A stretch of 64,000 nucleotides of DNA from Bacillus sp. Marseille-Q1617 (lineage in GTDB: Bacteria > Bacillota > Bacilli > Bacillales > Bacillaceae_B), in contig NZ_CAHJXM010000001.1 of NCBI RefSeq assembly GCF_903645295.1, positions 1,551,501-1,615,500 on the forward strand, read 5' to 3'. How positions within the stretch are numbered: the first letter of the stretch is position 1; every line of letters starts with the position of its first letter. Below, in pieces: positions 8,811 to 17,084 of this stretch. Under the pieces are notes generated by a model that was not told the origin of the DNA, made no database searches, and saw only the letters and a program-made list of their open reading frames with translations. The translations under genes were made by a program, and so were the position numbers.

Positions 8811-10028
8811 CTATTTCACCATAATCGGCGGCTGTGACCATTCCCGGCGAAGAAGCTTTCTCTTGGCTTCAGAAAAGGGAAGTCCAAGTGAATAAATTTC
8901 AGAGGCTTTTATGTCTAATGAAATGTCTTCTTTGTCTGCACTTGAAAGTTTACTGATAAGTGGAAGATTCAGCGCCTTTTTTTGTATATGCAGGTATTCC
9001 TGTCCTGTTTGGTTCATTCCAAGCAGCCTGACATAATCGGGGGCAGTATGTCTTTTATTCATCTCTTCTTTTGTTGTGTTAGTTAAAATATGAAGAATCA
9101 TTCTTTGTAAACGTGTCCATGTATATCTTTTGGTTTTCAGTCTGTTCATAAAGTCTTCAAACGATAGAGCTTTCTTTGCGTTTTCGATGATTCTATTTTC
9201 AATGCCTTCTTCGATTTCATAGATCTCTTTAAGCTGGGAAGGTGAAGATGCCATGATTTTATACTGCAGTAGAGGCCAATAATTCTCCCATCGATGATAA
9301 TCACCAAACTCCTTCCTGTATTCTTCAAGTATACGAAGAGTTCCAGCAGGCATGTAACGGCTGATTACGCTTTCTTCTTGTGCAGGGTCAAAAAGATTTT
9401 TGCGGATACTTGTTGCACTCGCTATGGAAGGAGATGAAAAATGTTCATCATGATAACCTGCTGATTCGCGTGTAATCGTGTACGCCTTTAAGTCCGGGGC
9501 TACCGCATTTCGTGCCTCGATGTAATGATAACCTAAAATATTATTCGGTTTGCTTAAATCTATCAGGTCTTCGGTACCATCCAAGTCCTTGAAAGCTTTT
9601 GATAAGGCTGTAGGATAACTTAACCCTTCATCTACATAGCGCCTGATGGAAGAATTATATGTATGTTGGTTGTCATGAATTAAATCGACGGTTTCCTCAA
9701 ATGAGGCAATGCCTCCGTCTTCACTGCCAAAGCAGAAGCTCTCACAGCCTATTTCATGAAGCAGTGATATTGCCCCTTTCGCAAAGACTTCTGCATGCTG
9801 TGTCGCAAAGGCATATGGCAGTTCAATGACCATATCAACCCCTGCTGCCAAAGCCATCCTAGTGCGTGCCCATTTTGATACAAGTGCCGGTTCCCCTCGC
9901 TGCAAAAAGTGCCCGCTCATACAGGCGATCACAACATCTGCCCCCGATGAATTTTTTGTCTCATTCAGATGGTGCAAGTGTCCGTTATGAAACGGATTAT
10001 ATTCAACCACAACCCCTGTTGCTTTCAT
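8811..10028 (-). CDS. tmcAL: tRNA(Met) cytidine acetate ligase TmcAL (YlbM)
   Basis: Nucleotidyltransferase-superfamily enzyme that activates acetate with ATP and transfers it to the wobble C34 of elongator tRNA-Met, giving ac4C. The N-terminus VVEYNPFHNGH carries the HxGH signature. SGHFLQRGEPA, ELPYAFATQHAEVFAKGA and CFGSEDG are typical of B. subtilis YlbM. 405 residues, normal length. Divergent from ylbN with about 220 bp between. Confidence 0.95.
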   Translation of the reverse strand: MKATGVVVEYNPFHNGHLHHLNETKNSSGADVVIACMSGHFLQRGEPALVSKWARTRMALAAGVDMVIELPYAFATQHAEVFAKGAISLLHEIGCESFCFGSEDGGIASFEETVDLIHDNQHTYNSSIRRYVDEGLSYPTALSKAFKDLDGTEDLIDLSKPNNILGYHYIEARNAVAPDLKAYTITRESAGYHDEHFSSPSIASATSIRKNLFDPAQEESVISRYMPAGTLRILEEYRKEFGDYHRWENYWPLLQYKIMASSPSQLKEIYEIEEGIENRIIENAKKALSFEDFMNRLKTKRYTWTRLQRMILHILTNTTKEEMNKRHTAPDYVRLLGMNQTGQEYLHIQKKALNLPLISKLSSADKEDISLDIKASEIYSLGLPFSEAKRKLLRREWSQPPIMVK

Positions 10029-10199
10029 TATTACGTCACTCCTCTTAGCAAAATAATATACGATCTACCCTTTTTGCAGTTACAAAAAATTTCAAATATA
10101 TATAAGTATCATATCGGATATTAATAAATATTTGAAACAGATTATAATAAAGCGTTATAATTGCAACACTGGTACAGTAAGAAGTGTAAAGAAAAAATA

Positions 10200-10228
10200 T
10201 TGACAAACGGTAATATGAAGTCTATAAT
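10200..10228 (+). promoter_or_regulatory. Perfect-consensus SigA promoter for ylbN-rpmF
   Basis: TTGACA (10200-10205), 17-nt spacer, TATAAT (10223-10228): an exact match to the vegetative consensus at optimal spacing. The predicted start is about 10235, 10 nt before the ylbN ribosome-binding site. Its strength fits ribosomal-protein expression. Confidence 0.92.
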
Positions 10229-10255
10229 TACCTTTGTTGCCTTGAGGTGATGACA

Positions 10256-10798
10256 TTGAAATGGTCAATAATACAATTACAAAAATTCAGGGATAAAGGA
10301 CTTACTCTTGATGAAATGGTGACTTTCGAAGATCCAAAAGAAATCGATCCGCAAGTCAGAGAAGTACCCCCGATTCATGTTACAGGTAAAGCAGACATAG
10401 GCTCCAACCGTGTCACCTTTCATCTTCATTTAGAAGGAAAGCTAGTCTTGCCTTGTTCAAGGACCCTCGTTGACGTGGATTTGCCAATCGATCTTAAAAC
10501 GATTGAAACCTTCCTTCTTTCAGAAACTGATTATGATCAGTATGAAGAAGAGGAAGTTCACCGAATCGAAGGGGATGTAATTGATTTAAAACCTGTAATC
10601 AGAGAGTTGCTGTTACTTGAGATACCTTTACAGGTAATCAGCGATGAAGCGAGAGAACAGGATAAGCTTCCTTCCGGTAAGAACTGGGAAGTGATGACGG
10701 AAGAACAAGCTTATGAAGTCGAAGAGGAAAAAGAGAAGAAAGTTGATCCTCGACTCGCTGACTTAGCAAAGCTTCTTGATCAAAACAAGAACTCTTAA
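10256..10798 (+). CDS. ylbN: YlbN / YceD family protein (DUF177)
   Basis: 180-residue member of the DUF177 family that almost always precedes rpmF; in E. coli (YceD) and plants it is linked to 23S rRNA / 50S assembly. The CSRTL segment (here LPCSRTLVDVDLPI) is the family hallmark. The C-terminus is strongly charged (EEEKEKKVDPRLADLAKLL). TTG 10256 is chosen because the protein then starts MKWSI like B. subtilis YlbN and GAGGTGA lies 5 nt before it; GTG 10247 overlaps that site. Confidence 0.94.
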   Translation: MKWSIIQLQKFRDKGLTLDEMVTFEDPKEIDPQVREVPPIHVTGKADIGSNRVTFHLHLEGKLVLPCSRTLVDVDLPIDLKTIETFLLSETDYDQYEEEEVHRIEGDVIDLKPVIRELLLLEIPLQVISDEAREQDKLPSGKNWEVMTEEQAYEVEEEKEKKVDPRLADLAKLLDQNKNS

Positions 10799-10860
10799 AA
10801 GCGAAGTACCAGTTCGTTCTGGCTTCATAATATTTTTATCTCTTTAAGGAGGTGGGAAGA

Positions 10861-11034
10861 ATGGCAGTACCTTTTAGAAGAACTTCTAAAACAGCAAAAA
10901 GACAACGTCGTACACACTTCAAACTACGTGTACCTGGTATGGTAGAATGCCCAAACTGTGGTGAAATGAAACTAGCACACCGTGTTTGTAAAGAGTGCGG
11001 AACGTATAAAGGAAAAGAAGTTGTAAACAAATAA
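10861..11034 (+). CDS. rpmF: 50S ribosomal protein L32
   Basis: 57-residue L32. Basic N-terminus ([17 protein letters not shown]) and a zinc-ribbon with Cys30, Cys33, Cys43 and Cys46, so this is the zinc-binding (C+) form. AAGGAGGTGGGA precedes ATG 10861. It is co-transcribed with ylbN from the consensus promoter and ends at two successive hairpins. Confidence 0.98.
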   Translation: MAVPFRRTSKTAKRQRRTHFKLRVPGMVECPNCGEMKLAHRVCKECGTYKGKEVVNK

Positions 11035-11054
11035 TTTATTTACAACAAGTTGAA

Positions 11055-11134
11055 ATGATATTTGCACCAGTTGCAAATATCATTTGCGACAAATAAAAAA
11101 GCGTGAAGAGACCATGGCTCTTCACGCTTTTTTT
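11055..11134 (+). terminator. Tandem hairpins after rpmF
   Basis: First, a perfect 12-bp AT-rich stem (11055-11066 with 11072-11083), without a T tract. Then an intrinsic terminator: GCGTGAAGAG / CTCTTCACGC (11101-11110, 11118-11127) with seven Ts. The first may protect the rpmF 3' end. Confidence 0.88.
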
Positions 11135-11195
11135 ATTGCACTACTGTTCAATCTTGCTGAATCAATTTACACTATAAAGAAAGGAGGGAATGAGT

Positions 11196-11954
11196 TTGGG
11201 AGAATATATCATACATAAAAACCAAAAGGGGATCCTTCAATTCATTATCAACCGTCCCGAAAAGCGAAATGCGATCAATTATGAAGTAATGGACGGTTTA
11301 GAAAAAGCACTGAAGGAATGTGAGGTTAATCCATCTATTAAAGCATTTGTCATTACGGGAAGCGGGGAAGAAGCTTTTTGTTCAGGTGGGGATTTATCGG
11401 AATTCCATCGACTGAAAACAGAAGAAGACAGTTATGAAATGCTTAGCAAGATGGGGAGAATATTAATACGTCTGGCTTTTCTGCCTAAGCCGACATTCGC
11501 CCTTATTAATGGTACCGCCATCGGAGGAGGCTGCGAAATTGCGGCAGCCTGTGATTTGAGAATCGCCAAAAAAGGGGTAAAGATGGGATTTGTTCAAGGG
11601 AATCTGGCCATTACGACTGGCTGGGGCGGCGGTACACTGCTGCATAAACGTATTTCTTCCCCGAGAGCATTATCTCTTCTCATGACAGCAAATTTGAAGG
11701 AAGCTGAAACGCTATTCGAAGTGGGCTTCATAGATGAACTAGTGACGAAGACAGAGGATATCATGGAAATACCAGTATTAAATGCCATTTCCTCTAAAAC
11801 GACTGGAGTCCTTCAAGCATACAAACAACAGCAGTTGAAGGGCTGGGATTGCAATGAAATAGAGATAAACATTGAAAGCGAAATCCGTCAATGCTCCAGA
11901 TTATGGGCAATGGATGAGCACCACAAGGCTGTTGACCGCTTCCTGGCCAAGTAG
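11196..11954 (+). CDS. Enoyl-CoA hydratase/isomerase (crotonase) family protein
   Basis: 252-residue crotonase fold. It has the oxyanion and CoA-binding features NRPEKRNAI, FCSGGDL and GGGCEIAAACD with Glu114 at the first catalytic Glu site. The second hydratase Glu (PE motif) is missing: the aligned stretch is FVQGNLAITTGWGGG. The GWGG motif recalls acyl-CoA decarboxylase-like crotonases (ECHDC1/MmcD type), so hydratase activity is doubtful. TTG 11196 is chosen because AAGGAGGG is 7 nt before it and only 1 nt before ATG 11190. Possibly linked in function to the acyl-CoA carboxylase 1.5 kb downstream. Confidence 0.88.
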   Translation: MGEYIIHKNQKGILQFIINRPEKRNAINYEVMDGLEKALKECEVNPSIKAFVITGSGEEAFCSGGDLSEFHRLKTEEDSYEMLSKMGRILIRLAFLPKPTFALINGTAIGGGCEIAAACDLRIAKKGVKMGFVQGNLAITTGWGGGTLLHKRISSPRALSLLMTANLKEAETLFEVGFIDELVTKTEDIMEIPVLNAISSKTTGVLQAYKQQQLKGWDCNEIEINIESEIRQCSRLWAMDEHHKAVDRFLAK

Positions 11955-12057
11955 ACGCGGAAATTTTTAATTATTTCAATGTCAGGTATACTGTTGATTC
12001 TATCTACTCTAGTAAGTGCATATGCATGAATAAATGGATCTTACAGGAGGGATGGAA

Positions 12058-12678
12058 ATGTCTTCAAATAGACAGGATGCTTGGAGTCAGGATGAGGATG
12101 TAATACTTGCTGAAGTGGTTTTGCGTCACATTCGTGAAGGCGGTACACAGCTTAAGGCATTTGAGGAGGTGGGCAGGAAACTATCAAGGACGTCAGCTGC
12201 ATGCGGGTTCAGATGGAATTCATTTGTCCGCAAACAATATAAATCAGGGATTGAGTTGGCAAAAAAACAGAGGAAACAATCAAAGAAACACAATCCGCTG
12301 GTAAAGAATCCTCCTCCGAAAGAAAGTCATCTGACCCAAGTTCAAACGGAACCCGGGCAGGCAATGCATGATAATTTCTCCATGAGCAGCATGATCCAGT
12401 ATTTACAAAAAGCGGAGGAAGCGGTTAGAAATGAAGCAAAAGTGAAAGAGGAAAATTCCCAGCTTCATGAGCAACTCTCTCTATTAACAAGTAAGCTTGA
12501 ACAGGCTGCAGAAGAATTAGAAGAATACAAAAGCAAGTTTACTTTACTTGAAGAGGATCATAAATCGCTTTTGACCATTTTTGAAAAGGCAAGAAAGATG
12601 GCTCTTTTGCAGGGAAATGAAGATAAAGTGAAATTCCAGATGGATAAAAACGGAAATCTTCAAAGAGTCAATAAATAA
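12058..12678 (+). CDS. gerR: RsfA-family sporulation transcription factor GerR (YlbO)
   Basis: 206 residues. The N-terminal SANT/Myb-like domain ([20 protein letters not shown] ... [11 protein letters not shown], residues 4-60) matches B. subtilis YlbO/GerR, a SigE-dependent mother-cell regulator that represses some SigE genes and supports spore coat assembly. Residues about 115-175 form a coiled coil. ATG 12058 is preferred: AGGAGGG at 12045-12051 abuts ATG 12052. No convincing SigE promoter was found upstream. Confidence 0.93.
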   Translation: MSSNRQDAWSQDEDVILAEVVLRHIREGGTQLKAFEEVGRKLSRTSAACGFRWNSFVRKQYKSGIELAKKQRKQSKKHNPLVKNPPPKESHLTQVQTEPGQAMHDNFSMSSMIQYLQKAEEAVRNEAKVKEENSQLHEQLSLLTSKLEQAAEELEEYKSKFTLLEEDHKSLLTIFEKARKMALLQGNEDKVKFQMDKNGNLQRVNK

Positions 12679-12714
12679 TATCGGGGTGAAAGCCCTATTA
12701 GTGTATCAATAATA

Positions 12715-12750
12715 AAAGGCTGGCTACAATCACACTAGCCAGCCTTTCCG
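12715..12750. terminator. Bidirectional terminator gerR / ylbP
   Basis: Twelve-base perfect stem (AAAGGCTGGCTA / TAGCCAGCCTTT) between convergent genes; the T tract is better on the minus strand (ylbP side). Confidence 0.82.
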
Positions 12751-12754
12751 TTAT

Positions 12755-13231
12755 TTAGCTGATTTTTTGTTCTTTAACGCCTTCAGGATACCAGACCAAA
12801 GGGTTTTCCCCTAAATCTCTTTCCACGTCATAAGTGACGGCCTCAAAGCCCATCTTCTCCCAGAACCCCTGTGATTTTATGCGTGAGTTCGTCTTGATGG
12901 GAAGTCCGAATCCCTTTGCAAATTCAACCAGCAGTTTGCCGTATCCTTTACCTTGATATTTTGGAAGGACCTCAAGTTTCCATAATTCCAAATAATTTTG
13001 AGGGGGATCGAAGTATTGGTCGAATCTTGCTTCCCGCTGATACAAACTCATTCTTGCAATTAATGTATCTCCGAAGTAAATCCCGTAAAAAGGTGATTCA
13101 CTATCATTTTCAATGATATTCGCCTGCAGATCTTCAAGCATGGATAGCTCTTGAACACCATATTCTTTAAATTTCTTAAACTCTTCAAGAGTTTTATAAT
13201 TCACTTTTAATTTTTCAACTTTTACAGCCAT
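12755..13231 (-). CDS. ylbP: GNAT N-acetyltransferase YlbP
   Basis: 158-residue GNAT protein. The acetyl-CoA loop PKYQGKGYGKLL matches the family's Q/RxxGxG/A motif. It aligns along its length with B. subtilis YlbP (NYKTLEEFKKFKEYG, SPFYGIYFGDTL, ENPLVWYPE). The start at 13231 is supported by GTAGGAGG on the coding strand; the longer open frame upstream lacks a site. Substrate unknown. Confidence 0.94.
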   Translation of the reverse strand: MAVKVEKLKVNYKTLEEFKKFKEYGVQELSMLEDLQANIIENDSESPFYGIYFGDTLIARMSLYQREARFDQYFDPPQNYLELWKLEVLPKYQGKGYGKLLVEFAKGFGLPIKTNSRIKSQGFWEKMGFEAVTYDVERDLGENPLVWYPEGVKEQKIS

Positions 13232-13369
13232 CTTTTTACCTCCTACTATTGCTTCGTGATACCTTATCAGGAACGGAATCAGTTGAATCCGTTTCCAAAA
13301 CGAAGAAAAAATAATATAGTTATTTATTATTATTATATAACAAATAAACAAAAAATTCTGCACTTAATT

Positions 13370-13385
13370 AAGAAAACGTTTACAA
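13370..13385 (+). promoter_or_regulatory. Candidate CcpA cre site upstream of the acyl-CoA carboxylase operon
   Basis: The 16-mer AAGAAAACGTTTACAA matches WTGNAANCGNWNNCAW at all but the second position. It overlaps a possible -10 (TACAAT, 13381-13386) and lies 78 bp before the biotin carboxylase start. This suggests glucose repression of a catabolic carboxylase. A -35 element was not clear. Confidence 0.55.
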
Positions 13386-13462
13386 TATAGAGGAGGATTT
13401 CGGCGAGTTTTGTAGAATCCTTATTTATGAGTTGCTTTTTTTTTGAAGAAAGGGGAGATAAT

Positions 13463-14812
13463 GTGCAGAAAGTCTTAATTGCAAACAGGGGAGAAATTGC
13501 TTCAAGAATTATTAAAACTTGTAAACAATTAAACATTCAGACGGTTGCTGTCTATTCCGATGCAGATGAGGATATGCCTTTTGTCAAGGAAGCTGATATC
13601 GCTCATCGCATCGGTGAACCGCCCGTTAACAAATCTTATTTAGTTATAGATAATATTCTTGAAGTTGCAAAAAAAGAAAATGTAGATGGAATCCATCCCG
13701 GATACGGTCTCTTATCAGAGAATGGGGAATTTGCGAAGAGGGTTTCAGAAGAGGGCTTTACCTTTATCGGACCTCCTCACGGAATTATTCAAAAGATGGG
13801 AGATAAAGTAGAAGCAAGAAAGGTTATGCAAGAGGCTCAGGTGCCGGTTGTACCGGGAAGTGATGGCGGTGTTGAAAGTATAGAAGCCGCCAAGGAACTT
13901 GCATATACCATTGGTTATCCTGTAATGCTTAAGGCGAGCGGCGGGGGCGGCGGCATCGGAATGATTCGCTGCGAAAATGAGCAAGCGCTCGTTCAAAGCT
14001 TCGATTCTACAAAAAACCGTGCCAAAGCTTATTTTGGAAAAGACGAAGTATTCCTTGAAAAATGCGTGGAAAATGCCCGGCACGTAGAAGTGCAGATATT
14101 TGGGGATAGTCATGGGAATATCGTCCATTTATTTGAGCGTAATTGTTCCGTCCAAAGACGAAATCAAAAAGTGATCGAGGAGTCCCCGTCTCCGATGCTC
14201 TCTGAGAAGACTAGACAAAAGATGTATGAAGCAGCCGTTCAAGCCGCGAAGGCCGTAAATTATATCAATGCGGGAACTGTTGAATTCATCGTTGATGAAG
14301 AAGAAAATTTCTACTTCCTTGAAATGAATACAAGATTACAGGTGGAGCATCCCGTTACGGAATATGTAACAGGTCTCGATTTGGTTAAATGGCAGCTCCT
14401 GGTAGCAGCTGGAGACCCCCTGCCGTTATTAAAACAAGATGAAATTACCACGAGTGGCCATGCTCTGGAGTTCAGAATCTATGCAGAAGATCCGAAAACG
14501 TTCTATCCTTCCCCAGGTTTAATCAAAACCTTGGATTGGGGAAATAGTGAAGGTGTCCGGATTGATTCAGGATATGTAGAAGGGAATAAAGTCACGCCAT
14601 TTTATGATCCGATGATTTCCAAATGCATCATTTATGGTAAAGATCGATCAGAAGCAATAGAAAAAGCGAAAGTATTTTTCTCAGGAGTGCAAATCGACGG
14701 GCTCAAAACGAATGTGAGTCTTTTCAAGGAAATCATTAAGGAAAAAGAGTTTCTAGATGGAACCTACACAACTAAATGGCTCCAGGATTATTTAACTGCA
14801 AATCGAACATAA
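13463..14812 (+). CDS. Acyl-CoA carboxylase, biotin carboxylase subunit (AccC-like)
   Basis: 449 residues with the full biotin carboxylase fold: KVLIANRGEIASRI N-terminus, ATP-grasp glycine loop KASGGGGGIGM (about 160-170), EVQIFGD, and catalytic EMNTRLQVEHPVTE. ATP-dependent carboxylation of biotin on the small carrier encoded next. GTG 13463 is used because AAGGGGAGA lies about 6 nt before it. The three-gene set resembles B. subtilis yngH-yngHB-yngE (methylcrotonyl-CoA type) more than the housekeeping accBC/accDA. The acyl-CoA substrate cannot be told from sequence. Confidence 0.92.
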   Translation: MQKVLIANRGEIASRIIKTCKQLNIQTVAVYSDADEDMPFVKEADIAHRIGEPPVNKSYLVIDNILEVAKKENVDGIHPGYGLLSENGEFAKRVSEEGFTFIGPPHGIIQKMGDKVEARKVMQEAQVPVVPGSDGGVESIEAAKELAYTIGYPVMLKASGGGGGIGMIRCENEQALVQSFDSTKNRAKAYFGKDEVFLEKCVENARHVEVQIFGDSHGNIVHLFERNCSVQRRNQKVIEESPSPMLSEKTRQKMYEAAVQAAKAVNYINAGTVEFIVDEEENFYFLEMNTRLQVEHPVTEYVTGLDLVKWQLLVAAGDPLPLLKQDEITTSGHALEFRIYAEDPKTFYPSPGLIKTLDWGNSEGVRIDSGYVEGNKVTPFYDPMISKCIIYGKDRSEAIEKAKVFFSGVQIDGLKTNVSLFKEIIKEKEFLDGTYTTKWLQDYLTANRT

Positions 14813-14842
14813 GAAGATTTATAACAATTGGAGGAAATGAAA

Positions 14843-15058
14843 ATGAAAGAAATTACAGCAGCTATGGCAGGAACAGTATTAAATGTATTAGTAGAACAAG
14901 GCGGGAGTGTCGCAACAGGTGATACGGTACTCATGCTTGAATCCATGAAAATGGAAATCCCAGTAGAAGCCGAAGCAGAAGGGAAAATCGCAGAAATCAA
15001 AGTAAACATCGGAGACTTCGTAAACGAAGGCGACGTATTACTCGTTCTAGAAGGATAA
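14843..15058 (+). CDS. Biotin carboxyl carrier protein, stand-alone
   Basis: 71-residue biotinyl domain with the biotinylated lysine in ESMKMEIPV. It lacks the N-terminal region of housekeeping AccB, so it belongs to the small carriers that accompany propionyl/methylcrotonyl-type carboxylases. ATG 14843 is placed about 8 nt after GGAGG; an ATG two codons upstream is less well spaced. It lies 30 bp after the biotin carboxylase. Confidence 0.93.
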   Translation: MKEITAAMAGTVLNVLVEQGGSVATGDTVLMLESMKMEIPVEAEAEGKIAEIKVNIGDFVNEGDVLLVLEG

Positions 15059-15070
15059 TGGGAAGGTAAG

Positions 15071-15193
15071 TTCCAACTATTGTAAACTGCATGGTTTACT
15101 CTGAATTGATTGGAAGTTGTAATTACCACTCGGTTTCATTCGATGCTCTTCCTTCTAAACGATATAAGATTAGTTTAGTTCAAGATTAAACTA
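15071..15193. other. Small hairpins in the carrier-carboxyltransferase gap
   Basis: After the carrier stop there is a nested inverted repeat (TTCCAA...GTAAAC / GTTTAC...TTGGAA, 15071-15116) and a small stem TAGTTTA / TAAACTA (15171-15193). Neither has a T tract. They could stabilise the upstream mRNA segment; nothing else is visible before the family B repeat. Confidence 0.4.
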
Positions 15194-15220
15194 GGTAGTT
15201 ATTTCTGGAGGTATTAGTTG

Positions 15221-15353
15221 GTTCCAGCTGTTGGTTGGAGTGCAAGACGTAGACTCCTCCGGGAGAAGTGGCCAATGTGAGACCCCGCAGGCGAAGCCGA
15301 GGAGGCTCACGGGTCACCCGCGGAAAGCGAAGTCTTGCACGGAAACCAACAGC
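15221..15353 (+). repeat. Dispersed palindromic repeat, family B, copy 1 (full length)
   Basis: A 133-bp element inside the carboxylase operon, between carrier and carboxyltransferase genes. Ends are inverted repeats: GCTGTTGGTT-gga-GTGCAAGAC at the left and GTCTTGCAC-gga-AACCAACAGC at the right. The interior holds GACTCCTCCGGGAG, GACCCCGCAGGCG and CCGAGGAGGCTCACGGG segments. Three shorter relatives lie at 32394, 26655 and 45796, all in this orientation. I recall near-identical repeats across many Bacillaceae genomes; no coding potential is evident. Confidence 0.88.
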
Positions 15354-15398
15354 AGTGTCTAACAGCTTCAACTACATAACGAACAAAGGGGGATTCAT

Positions 15399-16940
15399 AT
15401 GACTGCATCTAAAACATTCATAGATACACTCAATGAAACAAAAGAAAGAATAAGTGCCGGCGGACAGCCGAAATATCACGAAAAACTAAAAGAACAAAAC
15501 AAAATGTTCGTTCGTGATCGTCTTCAGCTATTATTCGATAATGGTGATTATCAAGAAGACGGAATGTTTGCGAACAATAAAGCTGAAGATTTGCCTGCAG
15601 ATGGAGTGGTGACAGCCATCGGGAAAGTTGGCGGACAAACGGTCTGTGTCATGGCAAATGACTCTACAGTAAAAGCGGGTTCTTGGGGTGCACGGACTGT
15701 AGAAAAGATTATTCGTATCCAGGAAACCGCTTTACGCTTACAGGTCCCTATCTTTTATTTAGTGGATTCGGCTGGTGCCCGCATTACCGATCAGCTTGAA
15801 ATGTTTCCGAATCGCAGAGGGGCAGGGAAGATATTCCATAACCAAGTGAAAATGTCTGGTATGGTCCCTCAGATTTGTGTTCTTTTCGGGCCGTCGGCAG
15901 CAGGGGGAGCTTATATTCCTGCTTTCTGTGACATTGTCATCATGGTCGATGGAAATGCTTCCATGTACCTTGGCTCTCCCCGTATGGCAGAAAAGGTAAT
16001 AGGGGAAAAGGTGACGCTTGAAGAAATGGGTGGAGCACGAATGCACTGCTCAGTAAGCGGATGCGGTGACCTCTTGGCAGCTTCTGAAGAAGAAGCGATT
16101 GCAGAAGCCAAGAGATACTTGGGTTATTTCCCGGCTAACTACAAAGAAAAGCCGTCTGTTCAGGAAGGGATGGCGCCAAAAACGGAAAAACTGCTGGAAG
16201 ATATCATCCCGCAGCATCAAAATGCCCCATTTGATATGTACGAGGGGATAAACACATTGATTGACGAAGGAAGTTTCTTCGAGATGAAGAAACTTTTTGC
16301 ACCAGAGCTCATTACAGGATTTGGCCGTATGGACGGAAAAGTGGTAGGCATTATTGCCAATCAGCCAAAGGTGAAAGGCGGCGTACTATTTCACGATTCT
16401 GCAGACAAAGGGGCTAAATTCATCCAGCTGTGTGATGCCTTCCACATTCCATTACTGTTCCTTGCGGATGTTCCAGGATTTATGATCGGAACCAAGGTGG
16501 AGAGAGCCGGGATTATCAGGCATGGAGCCAAGCTGATTGCGGCTATGAGTTCTGCAACTGTGCCAAAAATTTCTGTCATTGTAAGGAAAGCCTACGGAGC
16601 AGGATTATACGCTATGGCGGGGCCGGCTTTTGACCCGGATGTATGTATTGCGCTTCCAACTGCCCAGATTGCCGTGATGGGCCCAGAAGCAGCTGTGAAT
16701 GCAGTTTATTCAAATAAAATCCAGGCAATTGAAGATCCGAAAGAAAGAATTAAATATGTTCAAGAGAAACAACAAGAATATAAAGAACATATCGATATCT
16801 ATAAACTGGCTTCAGAGTTAATCGTTGATGAAATTACGGCTCCTAATGAGCTTCGTTCTGTTTTGATAGAACGTTTTAGATTATATGAGACGAAAGAAGT
16901 CCAGTTCAGTGAAAGAAAGCACCCGGTATATCCAGTCTAA
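15399..16940 (+). CDS. Acyl-CoA carboxylase, carboxyltransferase subunit (PccB/YngE-like)
   Basis: 513-residue fused beta-alpha carboxyltransferase. It has the first crotonase-like half with LVDSAGARITDQ and GPSAAGGAYIPAF, and the second half with DVPGFMIGTKVERAGIIRHGAKL and RKAYGAGLYAMAGPAF. It transfers CO2 from carboxybiotin to an acyl-CoA (propionyl-, methylcrotonyl- or related). AAAGGGGG precedes ATG 15399. A repeat element separates it from the carrier gene but all three genes are codirectional without a terminator, so one operon is likely. Confidence 0.93.
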   Translation: MTASKTFIDTLNETKERISAGGQPKYHEKLKEQNKMFVRDRLQLLFDNGDYQEDGMFANNKAEDLPADGVVTAIGKVGGQTVCVMANDSTVKAGSWGARTVEKIIRIQETALRLQVPIFYLVDSAGARITDQLEMFPNRRGAGKIFHNQVKMSGMVPQICVLFGPSAAGGAYIPAFCDIVIMVDGNASMYLGSPRMAEKVIGEKVTLEEMGGARMHCSVSGCGDLLAASEEEAIAEAKRYLGYFPANYKEKPSVQEGMAPKTEKLLEDIIPQHQNAPFDMYEGINTLIDEGSFFEMKKLFAPELITGFGRMDGKVVGIIANQPKVKGGVLFHDSADKGAKFIQLCDAFHIPLLFLADVPGFMIGTKVERAGIIRHGAKLIAAMSSATVPKISVIVRKAYGAGLYAMAGPAFDPDVCIALPTAQIAVMGPEAAVNAVYSNKIQAIEDPKERIKYVQEKQQEYKEHIDIYKLASELIVDEITAPNELRSVLIERFRLYETKEVQFSERKHPVYPV

Positions 16941-16956
16941 TAACAATGAATATCAT

Positions 16957-16991
16957 ACTTGTTCCTGTTTGTAGCAGGAACAAGTTTTTTT
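16957..16991 (+). terminator. Terminator of the acyl-CoA carboxylase operon
   Basis: Eleven-base perfect stem ACTTGTTCCTG / CAGGAACAAGT, 7-nt loop, T run. Confidence 0.92.
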
Positions 16992-17084
16992 AAATCATAA
17001 TTCCTTTTACCCATAGTGTTCTGACGGGGAAAAATTTGCTAAACTATGGATAGTACTTATTAATTCGCTATTGAAGGAGAAGTC

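Noticed and set aside
15186..15371. 61-codon minus-strand frame at the carrier-carboxyltransferase gap
   Set aside because: Coincides with the family B repeat; arginine/proline-rich shadow of a GC-rich palindromic element.
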